Shown: piece by piece, positions 52,669 through 64,000 of the stretch
How the letters are laid out: the number at the start of each line of letters is the position of its first letter
Numbering within the stretch: position 1 is the stretch's first letter
Assembly: GCA_019722365.1 (NCBI GenBank)
Contig: JADFUC010000511.1
Coordinates: forward strand, 1,612,001-1,676,000
Length of the DNA: 64,000 bases
Direction: 5' to 3'
Origin: Lithospermum erythrorhizon
Taxonomy: Eukaryota > Streptophyta > Magnoliopsida > Boraginales > Boraginaceae
The notes under the pieces: model-generated
Databases searched by the model: none
The model's input: the letters and a program-made list of their open reading frames with translations, nothing else
What the model was told of the DNA's origin: nothing
Position numbers and translations under genes: made by a program

Positions 52669-53872
52669 TTCCTTAGCTTGATCCACCCCATTTCTTCAAA
52701 AGGTAAACCTATTTTTAATCTTGATTTTGCAATATATGATCTTGAACTATCACAAACATGCATTCAATTTATGTGTTTCTGCTTTTAATTATTCAACTGT
52801 GCAACTTTTAATTATTAGCTTAGTTTCACTTACAAATAGTCATCATCAATGCAAAAATGATAAATGAGTAATCAATTTGTGATCCAACAAATCCACAAAA
52901 TGTTAAAAGAGCGTTAATTATATATATAGGTGGTTGCTCCTCAAATAGATTATTGTAAATTGAAATGATAGTATATATATATATATGTAAATAAGATGCA
53001 TATATACTGAGAGCATCAAAAGTAAATTTCCTTAGAGAGGTGAAGTTCATATGAAATTAATCATTAAGTCAGTTGATCGAAAAATGTGATCAAGGGTTTT
53101 TTAAGATATTTGACTTCGTATGTTCGATTTTAGTTGAATATTTGACATTGATTTTTTTTAAAATGTGTTATTTATGTATATGATACGATTTTAGATGGAA
53201 CTCTTATATACTTGCTATGATCTGTTAGCAACTAAGATCTAAGTTCCAAATAAATAATTCAAAGAGTAACAGTAAAAAATTAGCCCTATATGTTATTATG
53301 GAGACAATGCTCTACTGATATTGTTCACAAAAATTGGAGAAAATAATGCATATAAAAGATAGTAACTTTCCCCTATATGTTATTATGGATGCAAAGTGGG
53401 GTGAATATAATTCCAAATGATAAAATGAACCTCTTCCAAAAGTTTTCATTTCGATCTTATTTTTTATTTTGGTGGGGGGTTCAATTTTACATCAACCAAT
53501 TCAATTAAACATGTATTTACTTCTCAATGAATTTTGGAATTTATAATATAAATTTGTTTGGAAAGTAATTCAAGAAACTATATATATCAAATAAAGGCAA
53601 TTCCAATGGAGACAAGAGAGCAAGTAATATTATCATTGAACCATAAAAAGGTTGAAAGAGTGTATGATGACTGATGAGGGCAATGCAAGAAGAATCTCTC
53701 TGCCTTTGAGCAAAACCTCTCAATGCAGTCAGTACATACGTTGCCAATATAGTATTTCGAAATTGCATGTCAGCTTTGCATTTGATTGGGATCTTTTGGG
53801 ATTTTGCAGATTTTGTGCCCCCACAAGTATAGTCATTTTGAGGCAAGATACAATTTTCGCCATTGGGATAAT
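52669..53872. other. 3' region of the LSH gene and intergenic DNA
   Basis: AT-rich sequence beyond the LSH stop, with a short (AT)n tract at 52973-52986. No second gene is supported; the minus-strand frame at 53541-53846 shows no domain. Confidence 0.4.
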
Positions 53873-53874
53873 TA

Positions 53875-54062
53875 TTCCTCCCTCCTTTTCAAAATAAATG
53901 ATTGTTTATATAAAAATTAATTTATTAAGGAATAGTGAAAAGTTATATTAGAATTGTAAAAAATTACATTAGAAATGTAATAAGCTATATTAAAAATACA
54001 AACAATTAACTATTGTGAAAAATTAAATTTTTTTTAGATGATGTATTTTGAGAAGGATGGAA
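53875..54062. mobile_element. Stowaway-like MITE
   Basis: A 188-bp non-coding element flanked by TA on both sides. The left end TTCCTCCCTCCTTTTCAAAA and the right end, reversed (TTCCATCCTTCTCAAAATAC), form an imperfect inverted repeat of about 25 bp. TA duplication, CTCC-type ends and small size fit the Tc1/mariner-derived Stowaway group. Confidence 0.75.
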
Positions 54063-54064
54063 TA

Positions 54065-57000
54065 TTGAATAAACAACTCCGTTTACAAAACTTCAAGAAA
54101 AAGAGAAAGATTATGAGTGTATACACATCATATATAAATACGCTTTAATAATAAATTTAACAATGTTTAAAACTAAATATTACATGATATATTATGGTGG
54201 GCTAAGGTACTGTCGTATTTGAGGAAACTTTTCTTTCAGTTTAATTCCATCACTCCAATTTTAGATGTTCTATTCCATCGCTTCAATTTCAAACAGATTG
54301 GCAAATTTGAATCTGACGTCAAATAGCGTTAAAATACTAATTCCGTAGGGGGTATTTTGATAAACAAACCTCATTCTGTTATACACATGTGAAATGACTA
54401 TTTTGTCCCCCCTATTTACAATTGTAGTAGTTAGGAAGTTTCATTAAGGGCAAAATTGTCATTTCACTAAAAAAGTTACTATTTTGACTGGTTAGTGTTT
54501 TTTAGCGATTGTTTGGCGTGGGACCGGTGCCAATTGTCGGAAGGTGATGATGGAAATGGAAACGTTAAGTAAGTCAAACTTGGCGTTAGTGATGATTGAA
54601 TGCCTTTAACCAATAATAGATATTATAACATGTCATATATATAACAAAGTGTCACATATACATACTGTAATTTTTATATCACACATATTACATAATATGA
54701 TATCGTATAATATTACATAATATTGTCATTATTATGTCATATGAGATCATATGATATAATTAAAAGCTTCTGGGCGTGTTTTAATTTGGGAATAATAAAG
54801 CAACATGGATAGTTAACTAGTTCTTGTAAGCTTCAACAAGATTAAAATGATCCTTAGACTATGTGCAACAACTCACATTTCAAATAGATAAACCAATTAT
54901 CAGGCCATCAGGGTCTACGATTGGTTGTCTAGAAAAATTACCAAATATGTGGAAGATTCGTATGTCCTAAATTTCATTCAGTCTGAATTGCATAAATAAA
55001 ATTTCAGTTAGTGGTTCTTTCAATTTTTCTTTTCTTTTTATCTTATTAAACTTTATTTTTCAGTTTTCTTTTTTAATTTCTTAAATTATTTAATTTAATA
55101 ATTTTTTATTCTCTACAAATCAAGGTCAAATTTATTGATTTTTATTTAAGAAACTACTCTGGAGTAAAATGTAATTATGATGAATTGAATTGTTGAAATA
55201 AATAGTGGGGCTCGAATAATACATTAATAAGACACTATTGAAATATATAAATGTTGTGAGGTTTATTTGATTATGTGGAGGGTAGGAGGAAAGAAGGTGT
55301 AATGTGGAAGAGCAAATATATAAAATAAATAAAATAAATACTACACTTTTATAACATACATAACCTTAACTTTTTAGGTTCTTTAATTATTTAAATTGTT
55401 TTCATAATAATAACTTTCAATAATCGTCATTGCAACTCTATCCCTGATGCAGTATTTAAAACTGTCTTGTTTAATGAATACTTACGTTTGATGATTTTAT
55501 GGTAATATATTAATCGTGGGTCCAATTTTATTTTTATAAATTTTTCCAAAAGCATTTTTGGTGAGATTTAAAAATTTGTTTGTGTCTTTATGGATTCCCC
55601 GGCAGCTTGCTGTCTCGGTTAGATTTTGTGGGTCATTCTTATAAATTTTAAGCTATTATATTCTTCATATTGCTATGATGATATATTTGTTAAAAGAGGA
55701 CATAAGTGATAAGTCTTGCTGTATTGGTAGTATAAGGTAACTCTATCTTGACACATTGTTTTATGATAATTAATGGTTTACCTAGGGGGATTGTCAAAAA
55801 GAGGCAATTACGCTAGTCGGGATAGCTTAAGAGTTATATGTAGTTTTGTAGTCCAGTGTAATTTAATGAAATTTAGAGTGGGTTGTAATCCTCACTATTA
55901 AAAAAGAACACACAAATAACTCGTTATTTTTGTTCCGTTTGCAATACCGCTGATGTAACTCGAAATTCAATCGCACGCCTGTTACTAATAACCTGTTAGC
56001 AACATATATACGTGCAATTGATTACCTGTTACAAATTATGACCATTTTTCATTAGTACCTTACTATATTATATCACAAGTGTTGTTATTAATTGATCTTC
56101 AGGACTATAATCGTAACTTGTTAAATTACGACATTAAACTATCAATTCATGAACTTTTGGGACTAACCGTACTAACCATTTAATAAGCAATTATATCTCT
56201 TTAATTTACCTAATTTTACTCTAGCCTCTTGTACCCTCTTTTTTAATTAGTCGTGCTATGTATGTGTATGATTCAAATGATCAAGTTAATTGATAATACT
56301 TTCCAAATAGTATATTGGTGCAATTTAATTCATGGTTAGTCGCAATATGGTCTAGTTACGATTAAAGATATTATTCGTGTGTTCTTGATATGATTAGAAA
56401 GTGATAAATTTTGGGACGTCCAAAAGAAATAGGAGACAAATGTTGCTGACATCATTACTTCGGAGATCATACTACAATATTTGTATTAATTTACAATTAA
56501 TTTCAACAATCTTTCTATCTTTGAGTAAGCTGATTAGCTAAATACATCTAGGATTATATTAATAATCAACTCTTAATGTGTAATCTCTTATCTTCGAATC
56601 TATATCTCAAGTAATTTCTTGTAGAGAATATATATATGCAGACAGCACAAGGGATAAAATTTCTTCATAAAAGGTTAATTATTATCTCTCCATAATAGAA
56701 AGATCATGCTTGTTATAAGGAAGACGAAATTTCTAAAGTCTCAGCTAGATCATTATCTAATGTGAACTACATTTTATCTTTGCTCTATTTTTCCTTTTCC
56801 TCTCATCCTTGACCACTTCTCATCATGCATCATACCAAACAAAGCCTAATTGCCCTTCCATGTATACTCCATGTGTGGATATATACCAGCTACTCCATGT
56901 ATACTAATGAGCCTAGCTTTCTAAACCTTTGAGCAGACTGCATGTCTATGGTGCATATAAACATGGACAAGTTATTATGAGATGGGCAGAAAATAAAGCT

Positions 57001-57592
57001 TGGTGGATCTTGATGACAAGAAGTCGAAGAAGAAGAAGTTGAGAATTAATGAAGCTAGCAGTCTTGATTCGGATGGGCGTCGTTCTTATTATTAAGTTCT
57101 ATTCTGGTACTCTATATATTGGAAGCATTTCTTCCTCTCCATAATTTCCATTTCTTATTATTGTTACATTTGCATTGGGCCACTTCTATATGTTAATTAT
57201 TCATATTTATATCGAAATGGTTGAACATTTTACCATTATCAGCTGTTGTAAGACGATGGATATTCTATCGGAAGTTCGTCTAGCCCTTGCTCTTAATGAT
57301 CGTCGTCTCTAATCCTTATTTTAGTTAATACTCCTAATTTCGCAAATAAGTTTGATGATATATTTCTTCCTAAGTATAAGAATGTATTCTCAACTGTTTG
57401 TATCAAATATTTTTTTATTGATATGACTCCAATTTCAAATAATCGTTGATATTCAATAGGTGAAGCATAAAATTCCACATAATAGGTTCTTAAAACCTGT
57501 AAAGCAAGTCCTAAAAATTTTACATGGTGAACTCTTGAAACCTATAAAGAAAGTAAGAAATACTCCTACAATTTAACGAGAGACTTATTTAA
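54065..57592. other. Intergenic, AT-rich, no gene seen
   Basis: No gene is supported. Around 54200-54600 a less AT-rich block with 'ttgtccccccta' may be another small transposon, but its ends are unclear. The stretch 54620-54770 is very AT-rich with repeated 'atattacataat'. Confidence 0.4.
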
Positions 57593-57594
57593 TA

Positions 57595-57823
57595 CTCCTT
57601 CCGTCTTAATTTATTTGATCGTTTAAAAGAAAAATAATTTATTAAGAAAATCATTGATTATACAATTTTCAAGGAGAGAGAAAGTATATCAATCAATAAA
57701 GAAAAGAATATTAGGAGACAATACAAACTTCAATACAAAAAATTGTATTGGTAAATGAAATAATTAATTATAATGAAAAGAGAAATTTTTGCTAGATGAT
57801 CACTTATATTGAAATGGAGGGAA
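57595..57823. mobile_element. Stowaway-like MITE
   Basis: A 229-bp element between TA at 57593-57594 and TA at 57824-57825. The left end is CTCCTTCCGTCTTAATTTAT and the reversed right end is TTCCCTCCATTTCAATATAA, both followed by a GATC, so the inverted repeat is about 26 bp with mismatches. The CTCC-TCCGTC start is the common plant Stowaway end. It is non-coding. Confidence 0.8.
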
Positions 57824-57995
57824 TAAGAACTCTAATTAAATATTACTAAATTATTAAACCATCTGTGTTTGATGCAACTCAGGTGATTATTATAAAATGA
57901 TTCTGATTATTGTGACACCATTGCACTTTAACTCTACTGTAGTTAGTTTCTAGATAAGAGTTTAAACTTTAGATCTCCAAATGTGGAAAATTACG

Positions 57996-58345
57996 GTTCA
58001 TTAAGTTTTTTTTACTTATTAATGATTTATTAATAATGATTAAAAATATAAATTGTATCATTATATAATATATTTTTTCTTAACTTGAATGCATTTTAGG
58101 TAATATGTATGTTTTAAAAATCATTAATGTCAATTACGCTGCTTTTGTTTTTAACTTTCATTAATATGTATCAATTTGTTCAACGAACTTTGTTACACAT
58201 TCTAATTAAGTACATAGAATAATTTTGGTACACTTTTTTCTTGAATTTTTTCAATTGTACCATCTTAGAATGATACATTTTTGTGATGTGTATCATTTTA
58301 CATTGAAATTTGGTACCTATAAAAATTAATGAACATTAATAAACC
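57996..58345 (-). repeat. MITE-like repeat family, copy 3 (inverted)
   Basis: The reverse complement begins TTTATTAATGTTCATTAAT and shares 'ttctaagatggtacaattg' and 'acttaattagaatgtgt' with copy 2, and the block order with copy 1. The far end again has a mirrored ATTAATG/TTAATGAAC sequence (near 57997). It has no coding capacity. Confidence 0.65.
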
Positions 58346-58766
58346 TCAACTGTTCTCGAGATTTTAAAGGAATAATAAAATTTGTCCAACCTGTAAAAAT
58401 GAATGATAAAAAATAATGGATTAATTTTACAAAAATATGTGACGAAATGATGAATACGTTCAAAGATTTATGATAATCAATAACTTTTTTAAATTTTAAC
58501 CTTACATACTTATGTTGTGTCCTCCATCATATCAAAAGTGTAAAACCATCAGCTAGCGCCAGAGATCCACATGCGAGATTCCATGGGGAGATAAATTCAT
58601 GGAGGAGATAAGTGCGGGATGTCACTCCAGTAGTGGGGCTTGAAACTTTCTTTTCATCGCGTCAATCCCAGTGCACTTGCGTGTAGCATGAAGAGGTTAG
58701 GGTGTTGATGCTATTTCGAAGTTATTAGTTATTTAAATTGGCACTTATCATAGAAAACTTCCTCAA

Positions 58767-58950
58767 TAATATCAAATTTCATCTTGAATGGTTGAATCAT
58801 GGATCACTCGTTGCCTAGAGGCTAGAGATGGCCCAGATACGCCGTACAACCTGGCCGTACAACCTGAAGTCCTTAACGGAATACATTTTAGGCCCCTTAA
58901 GGATCATATCAAATTTCATCTTGAATAGTTGAATCATGGATCACTTGTCA
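58767..58950. repeat. Direct repeat of ~42 bp
   Basis: The phrase 'atatcaaatttcatcttgaa' and about 22 more bases appear at about 58769 and about 58908 with two differences, 140 bp apart. The intervening DNA is GC-richer and contains 'gccgtacaacctg' twice in tandem (58842 and 58856). Confidence 0.8.
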
Positions 58951-59084
58951 GTTGTCATTTGTCATTTGATAATGTACTCGCAGTCTAGGGCTCTAGGCTG
59001 TCTAGCACCTTGGATTAATGTGCTCAGTTTGCTTCGATCAGCTTACCAGATTGACACTATCAGTATCAGCCCTAGGAGTAGTCG

Positions 59085-60000
59085 TGTGTAACGAACCGGT
59101 CCGGGCCAGCCCGTTAAATTCTAAATCTTGGACCTTGTAAGTTTTTGTGTTAAAAATAACATTGATGGTTGTGATTTAATTGTAGCCTCTAATTTGAAAA
59201 CTGACGCCTGGCCAATTTGAACGAGCATACCTAATCTCATATGTTATACTTGTTATACTAATCCATATGCTTAAATATAATTTACTTAAATAAAAGGTGT
59301 ATGTTAATTTTTTAATTTACTTAAACATATTAATACAAGTTGTTTAATGTTACATTTCCTTACAATATTGATAAAGGGAGTAAATTACATTAAAATATTA
59401 TTCTTTAAATAATAAAGTCTAAATTATTTTTAAATAATATATTGATGTGTCAATAACTTTTTATTCATATAGTGAATCTTATGTCGAAATATGCAAATCC
59501 CCTCAATATCTTGAAATAGTTTTAATTAAGAAATATGTTTTTATTATTTGAAAGGATAATATATTATTTTAATGCTAAATAACTTTCATGATTTAAATAG
59601 AATCATTTGAGCCTTTCTTGAAATAATAGTCTTTAATTACAAATATGCTTTTTTATAGAAAGGATAATATATTATTGAATCTTATGCTTTTATTTATATA
59701 TTTTAAGCTAAATAAGCTTGGTTAATTATTATATACAAAATTCAGAGAAAATCATCGATTTGGCGCAGTAGTTCTGAAGCTTACAACATTAGTAAGGTCT
59801 AAGTTTCAAATCTCGCGTTATCGCGTTTATTTTTTTGTCTTCAGCTGCGTCATGGCTTAGCCAAACTAATAAGCGGCCCACGCTTGCTCCGAAGCGCGTT
59901 TGTTAGAGGCGCCGAGCGGCGGCAGGTGCAGGCGTCATGGCCTCTGTCGAATTAAGAACTTCTTAGCGGACGGGGGGCCGTTCGTCTGTGCAAGACTGGG
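59085..60000. repeat. hAT-like terminus and GC-rich debris
   Basis: The phrase 'gaaccggtccgggccagccc' at about 59093 resembles the GC-rich end at 44250 and typical plant hAT subterminal sequence. A second GC-rich patch lies at 59840-59990. The pairing of the two as one element is not proven. Confidence 0.3.
59755..59825 (+). repeat. Possible tRNA-derived SINE head
   Basis: TGGCGCAGTAG at 59761 fits an RNA polymerase III A box and AGTTTCAAATC at 59802 fits a degenerate B box, with a spacing (about 30 bp between the boxes) normal for plant SINEs. It cannot fold as an intact tRNA gene. The tail was not delimited. Confidence 0.4.
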
Positions 60001-61230
60001 TTAAATTTAGAGACTACAGGAGTGGACTAAAGTTGTCGTCTAACTCTAAGTAAAATTCATTTTAAATCATTCTCAAATTGCAAGATGAATTCAATTATTT
60101 TATCAATTTTACTAATTTATACCAAACAAGTAATAACTAATAAATATATATAATAATAATCTAGAGTTGTTATCGAACGATTCATTAATCGGTTAGTTAT
60201 TAGGTTAGTTAAACCGGGATTGAAATTTTGGTTAGAGTTAGTGATGTTAATGATCCGGATAAGCAGGAAACCGCTAGTGAGCCCAGGACCGTGCACAAAT
60301 CCGATAAGCAAAGCAGTCGAGGCAATTGTTGTTTTTTTAGCGGCTATTGGATTTACGGGACCGCTAACAGATATCTTTAAAAATTTCGGATACATGTAGA
60401 AAATCTGCAAAATCCGGGCAGAAACTTTAAAATCCGGTTAAATATCCCAAAATCGGATCGAAATAACAAAAAAAATTAATACAATGAGACCCACTCAAAA
60501 CCAGAATATCCACCCGGTAATGGCTTTATCAATCTGAGTAAGATTTCAGTCAAATTTTTTGCCCGATATCCATACCAATCGGGACCTATAACAACACTAG
60601 TTAGAGTTAGCGAAACTGCTGATATGCGAAAGGAAGCTTCTTCGGTATAATACTTGGGCAATTTTCACTTATACATTTAAAATGCAAATTTTTATTCAAC
60701 CTTTTGTGTAGTAGCCAAAGACCCCGTTGGGGGGTATTGGTGGTATTGAAGGAAGCATGGACTTGGCCATTTTCAGTATGCATTATGCGATTGGAAAGCG
60801 TAATGGCTATCAAACATGACTTTTGAGGGAACAAAAGTTTAGAAGTTAGCTAGAATGGTTCTTTGGATAGAGAACCATCATGTGCATTAATATGCATAAA
60901 GTTGATTTACTCATTCAATGTATGAACTGGTGTACCAGTTAGAAGATCATGTTATTGACTTTGAGGGGGCACTGGATCTATCTTATCTCTTTAGTCTTTT
61001 CAAATGAATTGCCGTGCATGTGCATGCATCAACATTAGCTTTCGTTACATATATATATATATACTAGCTCACTTGAGGCAAGTCGATTTACGAGGCGAAT
61101 ATGTGGTATTTTTAAGTACGGATCGAGGCTAATTAGCGCGAAATCAATTCTGAGCTTTCGGGTTACCGGTATAGTTATAGTCGATAAATGCGATGCAAGA
61201 GTATAAATGCGTACATCGCTGACAATTTGA
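60000..61230. other. Intergenic, no gene seen
   Basis: Mixed AT-rich DNA with no supported coding; the minus-strand frames at 60117, 60476 and 60607 have no recognisable domain. A short (AT)n tract is at 61051-61064. Confidence 0.4.
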
Positions 61231-63175
61231 TTACATACTTCAAAGTTTCAAAAGTGATTAAATTATCTAAAATTCGGAGTTTCAAAAGAGAATAAGTTAT
61301 CTAGAACGGACTTGCCCAAAATATTATCTTAGAGATTTTATTAAATAATCGAGTATTAATTTATAGAGTTTCTCTGCGAATTTGATAATTGAAAAAAATT
61401 AAAACCAATGCCGCGTATGACGCAAAATAAAGTGATAATTTGCTCGAGGTTTATAGCGTAGTTGATAATTGCAACAAAAAATGAAAAAGAGCGAAAAAGA
61501 ATTATTAATTTAGCACCCTATCCCCAAGTCGGGACGTGCCAAAAATATTATCTTAAGGAGCTTATTAAATAATCGAGTGTCTACTATAGTTGATCGCGAA
61601 TGAACAAGATATTGAAGAATTGTCCATACGTAAAATCAGAATTATTGATATGGAGTATTATAATTTATCCTTAGTCGGAACGGGCAAAAAATATCTTAGA
61701 GAGTTTATTAAATAATCGAGTATTAATTTATCGAGTCCCGAGTCGAGACTGCTTAGAGAGTTTATTAAAGAATCGAGTATTAATTTATAGAGTTTTTACA
61801 GTAGTTGATAATTATTAAAGAAAAATGAAAAACAACGAAGAAAAATCATGAATTATTAATTTAGCTATCAGAGTTTGGGCCAGGCCAAGAATATTATCTT
61901 AGGACTTTTTAGAAAATAATTGAGTATTAATTTAACAATTTTTTTAAAAAAAGTAAAAAAGAAAACCAAATTAATTATTAATTTATGAATTATTAATTTA
62001 ACAACTTTATCATAGTCGCATTAGGCCAAAATATTATCTTAGAATTTTATTAAATAATAAAGTATTTTTTTTAAAGGAAAAAAGAAACGGCAAAATAAAA
62101 ACAAAAATCTTGAGGATTAATAAAACATTATATCATCAAAATATTTAAGATCAAACCAACATTAATTTGAAAATTATAAAAAATGTATTATCTTATAATT
62201 TTAGCATATTATTAATTTAAACTCGAGTTAGGGCAGAGCCAAAAATATTATCTTAGAGAGTGTAGGCGATCGAAATCGATTTAATGATTAAACCTAATTT
62301 TACGTAGTAGTTAATTTCGGGTGGCTAAAATACGTGCAGGGGAGTTTATCAAATAATTGAGTATTAATTTATGTCGAGTTTATTGTAGTTGATAATTGCA
62401 ACAAATTTTTTTTTAAAGGCAACGAATTAATTTACTTTATCCACAGGTCGGGATGTGCCAAAAATATTATCTTAGAGGATTTATTAAATAATCGAGGTTT
62501 CTCACATAGTTGATAATTGCAAAAAAGCGGAACCAGCATGAATTATTAATTTGTATACTATCGCCAGTGGTAGGCCAAATATTAAATTAGATAGTTTATT
62601 AAATAATCGGGTGTAATTTATCAAGTTTCTATTGTAGTTGATAATAGAAAAAAAAATCAATAAATAAAAAAGGGCTGCATTATTAATTTGTACGCTTGTC
62701 AAATTAAATTTAAAATGAAAGCAATGTATCTTGAAATTACATTAAATAATGGATTATATATTTATTGAGTTTCTAATGTAGTTGATAATTCTTGGCAAAT
62801 ATATATATATATATATATAAGGAACAAAAAAACCCAGCATTATTAATTTAAGCCTTTTTATCAAGTCGGGGACGGGCCAAAAATATTATCATAGAGAGTT
62901 TATTATTAATAATCGAGTTTTATCCCGGGTAGGATAAAAAAACCCAAGCACCCTACCTGACTAGTAGTGACCAAACATGTTATCTTAGAGTTTATTAAAG
63001 AATCGAATATTAATTTATCGAGTTTTTTATATTAGGTGATAATTGTAGGAAAAAAAATTAAAAAAGCAGAATTAGTAATTTAGCCTTTTTTGTCTAGAGT
63101 CGGGATCGACAAAAAATATAATCTTGTGAAAAGAGTTTATTAAATATCGAATATTAAATTCACAAGGTTTAAAAA
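61230..63175. repeat. Degenerate tandem array, ~150-bp unit, about a dozen copies
   Basis: The landmarks 'aatattatcttagag', 'tttattaaataatcgagtat', 'tagttgataattg' and 'gaattattaattta', followed by 'gtcggga-g-gccaaaaa', recur in fixed order from 61320 to about 63150. Starts of the 'attatctta' block are near 61324, 61549, 61690, 61888, 62031, 62187, 62245, 62463, 62575, 62880, 62968 and 63117. Most spacings are 110-220 bp, and single units are shortened or interrupted (for example a foreign insert at 62265-62340). There is no open frame. This looks like a satellite or an amplified transposon segment with heavy divergence. Confidence 0.75.
62796..62819. repeat. (AT)n microsatellite inside the tandem array
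   Basis: About 12 AT repeats sit in the spacer part of one array unit. Confidence 0.9.
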
Positions 63176-64000
63176 AACTAAAATGATATTCTCCTACTGT
63201 AGCGTGAGGGCTGGCATCTAATGAATGTCCCGTAGCCTTGATCACTTTTATAATAACACTCCCAGGATATATATAATCTTTTCCTTTTTTTTGCATGCAC
63301 AGAGCGTAGACTTGTGAGTATAAATCACACACATACATACTTTGACAGATGTTAGGAAGATAAATAATTTGCAGATGATATTCATGTAGTATATATAATA
63401 TCCTTGGGCATTTTCGTCCACGACATTACAGAAAGAAACTTTTTTGCTGCAATAACTCACAACTTGCAAAAGAAAAATAAAGGAGCAGATAATTCATCAA
63501 TCTTTCTATCCATTTGACAAGACGAAGTTGTTATCACTTTCAAAAATTTGACAAAAGTAAATTACCTTGCACAATCGATAGAAGCCGATTTTCCATTCAT
63601 CTTTCAATTGTCTGTTCTAGAATTGTATGTTTATCTGATTCTTAATCTTTCATTTCGCATTTCTATATTTATTCTGCAATTCTTCTTTCTGCGAGATTTT
63701 CGCGTAAGTATATATCTATATATTTTTAATAAAAGCGGATGGAAAGATCCTACAGTTTATTCCAAAAATTACTAACAAAATAAGGAAATTAGATAGTCAG
63801 AGTAATAATAATGATTAAGGTTATGATATCTATTCATCGAGACTTCAGCGTTATGTTCTTCTTGACGATGAAATGCGTATATATATATCATTAATTACAT
63901 CACTTTATTAAATAATTATGTCTTTCAGTTACCTAATTACGTTTGCAAACTTTATCCATCTTACAACCTTACGAGGGAAAGCAAGATCGTAGCGGCGATA
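63176..64000. other. Intergenic, no gene seen
   Basis: AT-rich DNA with scattered TATATA stretches. Open frames in both strands are short and featureless. Confidence 0.4.

Noticed and set aside
53541..53846. 101-residue minus-strand frame downstream of LSH
   Set aside because: No domain, signal or splice pattern, and a weak fit to coding composition.

Overview
This window is plant nuclear DNA, most likely from a eudicot. The evidence is an AT-rich, gene-poor background, GT-AG introns, plant-only families (ATL RING-H2, ALOG/LSH, TCP, PMR5/TBL, a plastid-type ketol-acid reductoisomerase with the ten-exon plant layout) and plant transposons (CACTA, hAT, Stowaway-like MITEs, L1-type LINE). I see no operon, phage, CRISPR or bacterial content, and no complete virus-like or toxin gene. 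I cannot name the species.

Layout. 1-3.2 kb: unrecognised, repeat-like. 3.25-3.6 kb: first copy of a MITE family that recurs at 25.9 and 58.0 kb. 4.5-5.3 kb: broken bZIP34/61-like gene (+). 6.2-9.8 kb: degraded CACTA-like element with many GGCGTCGGG-type subterminal repeats. 9.98-10.75 kb: intact ATL-type E3 ligase (-). 13.6-15.1 kb: complex repeat holding two ~160-bp tandem units. 16.5-17.4 kb: TCP4-like transcription factor (-), broken by a nonsense codon and by two offsetting indels in the DNA-binding region, with an eroded miR319 site. 19.5-21.2 kb: unclassified repeat with GGACGTCC motifs. 23.5 kb: small KEN-box/D-box protein (+). 24.8-25.9 kb: LINE fragments. 26.8-31.05 kb: PMR5/TBL-family gene (-), clean in its last three exons and frameshifted in its first ones. 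34.1-37.1 kb: ketol-acid reductoisomerase (+), clean in exons 4-10 and damaged in exons 1 and 3; it is divergent from the TBL gene. 38.5-39.6 kb: hAT element with perfect 8-bp target duplications. 40.6-41.2 kb: fragment of a phosphoenolpyruvate carboxylase gene (-). 44.2-49.4 kb: decayed hAT-like region with GGTACCACGT repeats. 52.1-52.7 kb: intact ALOG/LSH transcription factor (+). 53.9 and 57.6 kb: two Stowaway-like MITEs with TA duplications. 61.2-63.2 kb: array of about a dozen degenerate ~150-bp units.

The genes do not form a pathway; they are independent plant genes separated by transposon-rich DNA. Two themes stand out. First, coding damage is patchy: the stretch from about 30.2 to 35.03 kb carries indels in both flanking genes, while exons on either side are flawless. 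This suggests either patches of low-quality consensus or truly decayed segments, and it decides whether the KARI, TBL and TCP loci are functional. Second, only two genes (ATL and LSH) read cleanly from start to stop, plus a small KEN-box ORF that lacks an in-frame ATG. I found no convincing previously undescribed system. The best leads are the TCP locus, the KEN-box protein and the well-bounded hAT element.
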